Below, piece by piece: positions 56,990 to 64,000 of a stretch of 64,000 bases of DNA (position 1 is the stretch's first letter; every line of letters starts with the position of its first letter). Below the pieces are notes generated by a model. The model saw nothing but the letters and a program-made list of their open reading frames with translations, had not been told where the DNA came from and ran no database searches. Source of the DNA: Cryptomeria japonica (lineage: Eukaryota > Streptophyta > Pinopsida > Cupressales > Cupressaceae); assembly GCF_030272615.1 (NCBI RefSeq), contig NC_081406.1, positions 259,275,386-259,339,385 of the forward strand. The letters run 5' to 3'. A program made the position numbers and the translations under genes.

Positions 56990-58110
56990 TTGATGGTCAT
57001 CCTATTCTTCAAGAGTATGCTGATGTGTTTCCATTGGATATTCCTAATATGCCTCCAAAGCGAGACATAGACTTTCGCATTGATTTGGTTCCTGTTGCAG
57101 AACCTATTTCAAGAGCTCCATATCGGATGACTACTTAGGAGTTGAGTGAGTTGAAGTTGCAGATGGAGGAATTGTTGGCCAAGGGGTTCATTCATCCTAG
57201 TGTTTCCCCTTGGGCTGCACCTGTTATCTTCGTTAAGAAGAAGGATGGTTCTCTTTGGTTATGCATTGATTACTGACAGCTGAATAAGCTAACCATCTAA
57301 AATCAATATCCATTGCCATGTATAGATGATATTTTCAATTAGGTAAAGGGAGCCAAGGTGTTCTCTAAGATTGATCTGAAATCTGGGTATCATCAGTTGC
57401 GCATTCATGATGTAGACATTCATAATATGATGTTTCATACTCGTTATGGTCACTATGAGTTCACAGTGGTGCCATTTGGGTTGACGAATGCGCCTTCAAT
57501 TTTCATGTGCCTCATGAATGGAGTTTTTTGCACCTACTATGATCATTTTGTCCTTGTGTTCTTGGATGACATATTGATTTATTCTAGATCTATGGAAGAA
57601 CATGAGGGTCACTTATGTCAGGTATTGCAGTGCTTGAGGGAGAATCAACTTTATGCCAATTTGGCAAAGTGTGACTTCTTCCAATCAGAGGTGAACTATC
57701 TTGGTCATGTGGTTTCAGGCGAAGGTGTATTCATGGATCCTTCAAAGATCCAAGCCATTGTTGATTGGCCAACGCCAACCAATGTTTTAGAAGTTTGGAG
57801 CTTTATGGGTTTGGCCAGATATTACTGTCGCTTTGTTCAGGGCTTTTCCCAGATAGGTCACCCGATTACTTCTCTTCAGAGAAAAGGGAAGAAGTTTGTT
57901 TGGTCAGAGCAATGCGAGTTAGCTTTCCGTACCTTGAAGGAACTCCTTGTCAGTGCTCCGATTTTGGCAGTCCCTGATCCATCTAGAGATTTTATGGTAT
58001 GCACAGATGCCTCTTTAGAGGGTATAGGTGCAATGCTTATACAGGATGGACGTGTGGTTGCCTGTGAGTCGCAAAATCAAGGACCACGAGTTGAACTACC
58101 TAGTTCATGA
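56990..58110 (+). pseudogene. pol: chromovirus reverse transcriptase
   Basis: The N-terminal fingers (56990-57357) carry several stops but keep VFPLDIPNMPPKRDIDF and [16 protein letters not shown]. 57358-58110 is open for 250 codons: [32 protein letters not shown], active site [22 protein letters not shown], then the RNase H start with [18 protein letters not shown] (first catalytic Asp intact). This is typical chromoviral RT. Confidence 0.93.
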
Positions 58111-58420
58111 TTTGGAGTTGGCAGTTGTAGTGCATGCGTTGGTTAGGTGGTGACATTTTTTGTTAGGGCATCGGTTTGAGCTGCATAGTGATCACCGCAG
58201 TTTGCAGTATATATTCACACAGTTGAACTTGAATGCTCAACAACGAAGATGGATGGAATTCCTCTGCGAGTATGATTTTGAGGTTCGTTATATTCAGGGG
58301 AAGGAGAACGTGGTGGCAGATGCTTTGAGTCGTAGGTGGCATGCAGTTTCAACATTGCCCCTTGGAGTGGACTTGAGAGAGAGAATTCTTGGAGTTCTTC
58401 CTCAGGATACTTGGTATTAG
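58070..58420 (+). pseudogene. pol: chromovirus RNase H, C-terminal part
   Basis: A frameshift near 58070-58080 moves the reading into the frame of 58160-58420. It shows [12 protein letters not shown] (Glu), ELHSDHRSLQYIF (Asp) and NVVADALSRR (Asp), the remaining catalytic positions. Confidence 0.9.
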
Positions 58421-59734
58421 GATGTTAGAGCCGTGCTGGAGTCCGGAAGGCCATTAGAGGGTAGGTTCTCTGGATATACTCTTGAGGCAAATGGTCTTCT
58501 TCATCATCTTGGGCGGATTTATGTACCTCCTTTGGAGGATCTTCATGTCGTGATCATGACTGAGGCCCATCGTGCACCTTATTCGGCACATCCAGGTGTC
58601 AAGAAGATGCACGCAGATCTTAGACAGATTTATCATTGGGCTGGCATGAAACGCGAAATTGCTGATTTTGTGTCGAGATGTTTAGAATGTCAGCGGGTGA
58701 AGGCAAAGCATCATCACCTGGCAGGGCTTTTACAACCTAATTTGGTATCGGATTGGAAATGAGATATCATTTCCATGGATTTCATTGTTGGGTTGCTTGC
58801 CTCTTCACGTCGTCATGATGCCATCATGGTCATTGTTGACAGATTGACCAAGGTCGCTCATTTTTTCCCTATTAGAGCTTCCTATACGGCAGCAGTGGTG
58901 GCACGAGTCTTCTTGGAAGATGTGGTGAGATTACATGGGATTCCAAGGTGGATCATTTCTGATAGAGATCCTGTCTTTACCTCAGCATTGTGGACCTCAC
59001 TTCAGCATGCTTTGGGGACTCAATTGAACTTTAGTTCAGCTTATCATCTAGAGACCGACGGTTAGATCGAGCGAGTGAATTAGGTTTTGGAGGACATGCT
59101 TCACATGTATGTTATGGACCAGCAGTCGCATTGGGAGGATTATATTTATCTAGTGGAGTTTTCTTATAACAATGGATATCATAGTTTCCTTGGAGGATCT
59201 ACTGCTTTAACTGTACTAAAAAGTTTCGAAGGTATCCTTTGATCATCGCCCACCCCGCTATAGGCAATCATAGCAATCAAATACAACAACCATCCTTCCC
59301 CCTTCTAGGCATTGTATGGTCGTCCTTGCCATACTCCTTTGAGTTGGGATCGGTTAGAGGACATGGTGCATATAGGCCCAAATATTCTTTGTGAGATGGA
59401 GCAGCAGGTTGAGTAGATTCGTGAGCATTTGGTAGCTGCATAGGATAGGCAGAAGAAATATGCAGATGCTCATAGGGTAGATCATTAGTTTTCTATTGGC
59501 GACCATGTGTTTTTGAAAGTGTGTCCGCGGAAGAGTCTGATCCGTTATGGAAAGGGTTCTAAGTTGGCACCTCATTTTGTTGGCCCTTTTGAGATCCTTG
59601 AGAGGATAGGACCAATTTCTTATTGTCTTGCCTTGCCACTGAGTCTATCCTGCATCCACAATGCTTTTCATGTTTCTGTTCTTCGACCTTATCATCATGA
59701 TGTTACACATGTTCTTGATTGGAATGATCTGTAG
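58421..59734 (+). pseudogene. pol: chromovirus integrase
   Basis: 58433-58762 has the zinc-binding HPGVKKMHADLRQIYHW and CLECQRVKAKH. 58775-59065 has the core: MDFIVGLL (Asp), ISDRDPVFTS (Asp), then after a TAG the Glu in IERVN. A foreign stretch of about 110 bp (59194-59303) interrupts the region before ALYGRPCHTPLSW. 59507-59734 gives the C-terminal YGKGSKLAPHFVGPFEILER and HNAFHVSVLRPY. At least eight stops in all. Confidence 0.9.
59194..59303. other. short unexplained insertion in integrase
   Basis: About 110 bp without coding homology separate NNGYHS from ALYGRPCHT, which normally sit about ten residues apart in chromoviral integrases. No flanking duplication was recognised. Confidence 0.6.
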
Positions 59735-59910
59735 GTTGAGGACGGGCAACTTTCCATGCAGCTCGTGCGAATTCTTCAGCTTCGGGATTTGACCCTCAGG
59801 GGTCATACCATCGACCAGGTAAGGGTCCTATGGGACCCAAATGATGAGACCTAGATGACTTGGGAGGATGCAACGAAGATGAGAGAGCTCTATTCTTATT
59901 TGTTTTAGGC
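59735..59910 (+). pseudogene. chromodomain-like integrase C-terminus
   Basis: After a TAG at 59732, the frame reads LRILQLRD-like sequence (visible as VRILQLRDLTLRGHTI), then VRVLWDPNDET, MTWEDATKMRELYSYLF and a stop. The spacing of the hydrophobic strand, the VxW and the TWE...YxxLF helix matches chromoviral chromodomains, which direct integration to heterochromatin. Confidence 0.75.
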
Positions 59911-59932
59911 TTCCAAGAGTAAGCCTAGTTTT

Positions 59933-59943
59933 GGGGGGGAGAA
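59933..59943 (+). other. chromovirus polypurine tract
   Basis: GGGGGGGAGAA directly precedes the 3' LTR start TGTAGTACCC and would prime plus-strand synthesis. Confidence 0.85.
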
Positions 59944-62025
59944 TGTAGTACCCTTCCTCAATTGAACTTATTAGACTCATATTTTGCTATTGTTTACTTT
60001 CAGTGGATACATTACCATTTTGTGTTATTCAAACTTAAATGACATTATTTCATGCTTTATCTGGATATGGGATGCATACTTTATTCACAGTATTTCAGTA
60101 CTTGTGATTTGTGGTATTTTATGGATTATTGTTATGTACTGACACTTTACCTTATCTATGTGATGTGTAATTATATGTTGCATATTGGCAAGTGTATTGG
60201 ATGCGAGGGGATGATTTTCCTTCACTCACTTTGGTGAGACAAGGAACGTCACGACTCTCCTTCATTGGTGTGTATGTCGTGTATTCTATATTTATATATA
60301 TGCATGGGTGGTTCGATGATGCAGGATATTGTAGGTACAAGTATCGGGTAGGTACGGGGTATCGTCTCCACCTTGCTTCACAGGTCTGAGCATGCCTTAT
60401 TTGTTCGATGGGAGTGGAGGAGATAGTGGTTGACCCTAATTTTACCCCAGTTACACTCTTGTGAGTGTCGTTAGTTGGTCATCCAGTCTGTTTGTTCGGC
60501 CTTCGAGTGTTGTCGATTGACTTTTTTGAGTCTTCATTTGGGTTTTCTCAGTTTGCGTGCCCTAGTGGATTTAATTATTTAATTAAATTTATGGTGTTAT
60601 TTCATAGTGGTTATATTTAAATTATGTATTATTATGCATTGGTGATTATGAATTTAATTAATTAAATGAAGTAATTAAATTTAGTTGCAAAGTTGCATTA
60701 TATTAGAAATATAATTTTATTTAAATTTAGCAGAAAATAAATTAAATTAATTGCATTTATTGTTCTCTATATTTTTAAAATAAAATAGAGTTAAAGTATT
60801 GCTTTTGTTTCTTTTTGGAAAAGTTAATTAATTAGCATGAGAAAAGAAAAGAAAAACAAAAAAATATTGATTTTTGCAAATTCATTCTATTTACCTTTTT
60901 GTGGAAATTAGAAAATAAAATAAAATCCTTTTTATTAATAAATTAAATATTATGTTTTTGGGAAAAATATTTTCAACCTAAAAGTCTAGGTTAAATATAT
61001 TTTATTGGATTATTCCTGGGAGTTCACGGGAAGGAAGCGGAGATTTTTGGAGAAAGAGATTATTTTGGAAGCATTATTTTGTTGGAGAAGTAAAAATCAG
61101 AGGATTGCTGGTAAGAGGGATTGGCTTGGAAACCTAGTTGCAGGGCTGAGCTCTTCTTCAAAATCTTCCAGGAAATCTTCCAAGGTTGGATGGCTTTTGC
61201 CTGGTTATTTATTCTTAATATTAGCTCCAATATCTTTCCTTTCTCTGTAGTTTTCTGGTGTGTATTTGCAAAAGAAAGATTTAATAGAATGTGGTTGTGT
61301 CTTCCATTTCTGGTTGAGCCTTGATTTTGTATATAGTTAAATGTGTTATTTATTTCTTTTCTGTGTAACTATTTAGCTTTGATATGGTGAAATTATAGGG
61401 GGTTATGCTGGCAAAATTTTGCCAGATTTACCCTCCTTTGTTCCAAATAAATTATCTCTATGTGTTATGTGATTTTGTGTTCTTCCTGGTTGAGGAAAAT
61501 CATTAGAAATTGGGTTAAAAGAAAAATTGGGCTTATGGAGGAATTTTTCGTAAAAGAAATGGGGTTTTGCCTTCTCTGTTTGGTCACAGAGTTTGGTTGT
61601 TTTTTATGAGTTCTTTACCAGTAATTAATTTGTGTAATTTTTAGTTTTACTCCTTTTTAAAATTATTTTTATACTGTGTTTTTGACTCTGTTCTTTCATA
61701 GTAGAGATGTAGAGATTTTAAAATCTCTGTTCAAAAACAATATATATTTGAAATTTTAATCTTTGTGTTAGATTAAAAAAAATTAATTTAATTTAATTTT
61801 TTTTTAAATATTAAAAAAAAATGGAATTAGGGGTGCAGTGCTACCGTGCAGTAGCACCTGCTACCGCCAGTAGTACGGTAGCAGTACTACCGTAGGGTAG
61901 CAGGGCTACCTTATGGGTAGCATGCTACCATAGGGTAGCAAAAGCTACCATAGGCGAAAATTAATTCGCCTCCCTGTTTTCGTGTGCCTCCAGTATAATT
62001 TTGATTCGGTGTTCTTTTTTATGTA

Positions 62026-62071
<46 letters not shown>

Positions 62072-63807
62072 CTAGACAATGGCATTTTATTAAATGGTTA
62101 TTATCGAATATTGTGTAAATTAGTTATGTTTTAATATTTATATATATTTTAATATGTATATATTTATATGATATCTATTTGTGAATATATACTCATATAT
62201 ATATATATATATATAATTAATTCAAAAATTAGTTTATCTTCAGAAAAGCATATATTTAGATTCCTTATTTTATCATGGTAATATGTTAGGGGTTAAATTT
62301 TTGTGTGATTAAATTTAGTCTTATTGAACAAATGACAACTCTACTATTCTTATATCAATACAGATGTATTTTCTATTTTTCTGAAATATCCGAATTTGCA
62401 AGTAATTAATGCTTTTAACTGTTTTAAAAAGATTGTCTATTATAGGATCTTTAGAATAAATGGTATTTTCTGGTAAAAGCATATTTCGTTGTAAATCTGA
62501 TTTCGAGTTGTTGTCATGTTGTAAAGGTTGTTATACCCCTTGGTCAGGTGTTGTTGTGTAACCCTCTTGATGTGAGCCATTGTGTGTGTTATTCCAAATG
62601 GTCAATCCTGGGTTTCTAATTTGTGTATCCTTCACCTGTAGTTTTGTCAGGATTAGATATGGCTATTAGTTTCGCCATAGGGTTCTCGTAGAGAGACTGT
62701 CCCTATTAGTGTCCTATGGGAGAGTGGCTTTCGAGCGGGGGCTGCACCCAAAGAGGATGGCTGGATAACCCCTCGAAATTCAGTTAATAAGTGATAACCT
62801 AATAATTGATTAAGGGGTGGGTAGTTATAATGTTAATTAAGATATTGTACCTCACACAATGTTGAGTGCTTGTAAAGGCTCAAGATATTGTGGGAAGGCC
62901 TGGAATGGCATGATTACCACCTTGTCCTCATGAAGGGTTGGTAAGGTCTGCATGATACTTGGATGGAGCCAGGGGTTTGGGAAAGGTTACTAGGATAACC
63001 CAGGATGGGGGCCGGGACCTATAGAGACCCACCTAGGGTAACCATCTTAAGCCATGTGATGACACTCTCTCTTTAGGGTCACTAGTGTTTTGTGAGTTGA
63101 GTCACTTGAGTTTTGCAGAGTCATGTTGTACTTTCATACTTGTCTTATTTTGCTTGCTTGAGGGTCTTCTGCTATCTCCTAGCACAGGGGGTGGTTCCAT
63201 TTTGGAATCACATGGTCGGGTGGTAGTACCACTTCCCATCGGATATCTTTGTTCATACCTTCATGTGAGGATCGGCTTCGTTGGTGTTTCTTGGTTCGTG
63301 ATTCTTGTATCAGCTCATGTTCGAGATTATTGTATATTTCAGACCATGTGGTCATTGTATCAGTAAACTATGTAACCTTGGCATTGTAACCTATGTACTT
63401 CATTTGTACTATTGAAGCCTTGTAATTATTGGATGTTATAATTTTAATTCAATGGAATGTATGTTATTTCAATTATCTTTCTTCTTATGTGTAAATGAAT
63501 CATTGGAAGTAAATATATTGTAACTCTTCAAATCTTTCAATATGGAAATTAGTTTATGAGTTTGATTTAATTAATCGTAATTGAGTTTCCCTAATTAGAT
63601 GGATAATTGGATTAACATTGTGATGTTGTTTTAGTTCGAAGTAATCTTCATTGGTAACCCTTTAGGATGTCAATGTTAGAGTTCCGCTTGTGTTATTATA
63701 TGTGCAATGTGATTATTAATGCACTTAATCTTTAAAAAAAATAAAATTGCACCCTTTAGTTACCTTGTAGTGTGGTTTTCCTTTAAGGTTTCTAGTGGGG
63801 CATTACA
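59944..63807 (+). repeat. 3' LTR of the chromovirus, 3864 bp
   Basis: TGTAGTACCCTTCC...GCATTACA. Shares ends and internal blocks with the solo LTR at 12152-15969 and the partial 5' LTR. It contains the GGTAGC array (61840-61960) and a short TA/GT microsatellite (62028-62072). The base following is CTAGT, a possible target duplication whose partner is not in the window. No supported genes inside. Confidence 0.93.
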
Positions 63808-64000
63808 CTAGTTGTCCAATTCTCATTCTCCTATGTATTTGCCTAGGTAAGACATGATTGTGTGACAGGCACTTATGAAAGTGAAAAGTTGTTTTATTTG
63901 ATTCCCCTAGCTGGACCACAACTTATGTAAAAGGCCCTCCAAATAAGCATTAATAAAATATTGATATCATTGAGTAACATGCTACTAAATTGGAGCTAGA
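63808..64000. other. right flank, unannotated
   Basis: 193 bases after the 3' LTR with no recognisable coding or repeat signal. Confidence 0.6.

Larger units (their letters stand above)
51674..63807 (+). mobile_element. Ty3/gypsy chromovirus (Tekay/Del-like), 5' LTR truncated
   Basis: Plus-strand order: partial 5' LTR, PBS, gag with zinc knuckle, protease, RT, RNase H, integrase, C-terminal chromodomain-like segment, PPT and a complete 3864-bp 3' LTR. The chromodomain position, iMet-type PBS and very long LTRs point to the Tekay/Del clade. Pol order is canonical gypsy. The 5' LTR starts only at the equivalent of 60952 in the 3' LTR. Many in-frame stops make it inactive. Confidence 0.9.

Noticed and set aside
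1-64000. tRNA, rRNA or other RNA genes
   Set aside because: I recognised none; tRNA-like matches are retrotransposon primer-binding sites.

Overview
The window is intergenic repeat DNA from a plant nuclear genome. I see no intact host gene. Nearly every coding trace belongs to plant transposable elements: Ty3/gypsy of the Tat and chromovirus (Tekay/Del-like) lineages, Ty1/copia, an L1-type LINE with a C-terminal RNase H, a plant mobile domain (PMD) protein, and a candidate DNA transposon with intron-containing genes. Old nested insertions, LTRs close to 4 kb and the absence of host genes suggest a large, slowly purged genome such as a gymnosperm; that is inference. Two runs of exactly 500 N (26635-27134 and 42135-42634) are scaffold gaps, so there are three contigs whose order depends on scaffolding.

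Contig 1 (1-26634). 1-4530 is the 5' part of a minus-strand Tat-like gypsy element with its archaeal-type RNase H between protease and reverse transcriptase. 5240-8486 is a large decayed ORF of a TE-associated family. 9243-19448 is a minus-strand copia element that lost its 3' end. It is split by a copia solo LTR (11889-17075, TSD TCCTT), which is itself split by a 3.8-kb gypsy solo LTR (12152-15969, TSD CATGT). 20.2-22.4 kb holds two more decayed ORFs. 22441-26634 is a minus-strand L1-type LINE that has lost its 3' end.

Contig 2 (27135-42134). This is a plus-strand Tat element: protease, G-patch motif, RT, a degenerate RNase H, an archaeal-type RNase H and integrase. It is followed by an antisense PMD ORF and a probable PPT/3' LTR start. 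It is interrupted at 29201-32668 by a gag-only LTR element with two 452-bp LTRs and an almost perfect 5-bp TSD.

Contig 3 (42635-64000). A pyrimidine microsatellite is followed by a candidate DNA transposon (about 42953-51673). It has GCG-rich subterminal motif arrays, a rearranged plus-strand transposase-like gene, a 357-bp satellite array, and a convergent ten-exon minus-strand gene with one duplicated exon. I consider this the least familiar object here. It abuts a chromovirus (51674-63807) whose 5' LTR lacks its first kilobase; the 3' LTR is complete at 3864 bp. The chromovirus pol is riddled with mostly TAG stops at former CAG codons, a pattern expected of CHG-methylation decay.
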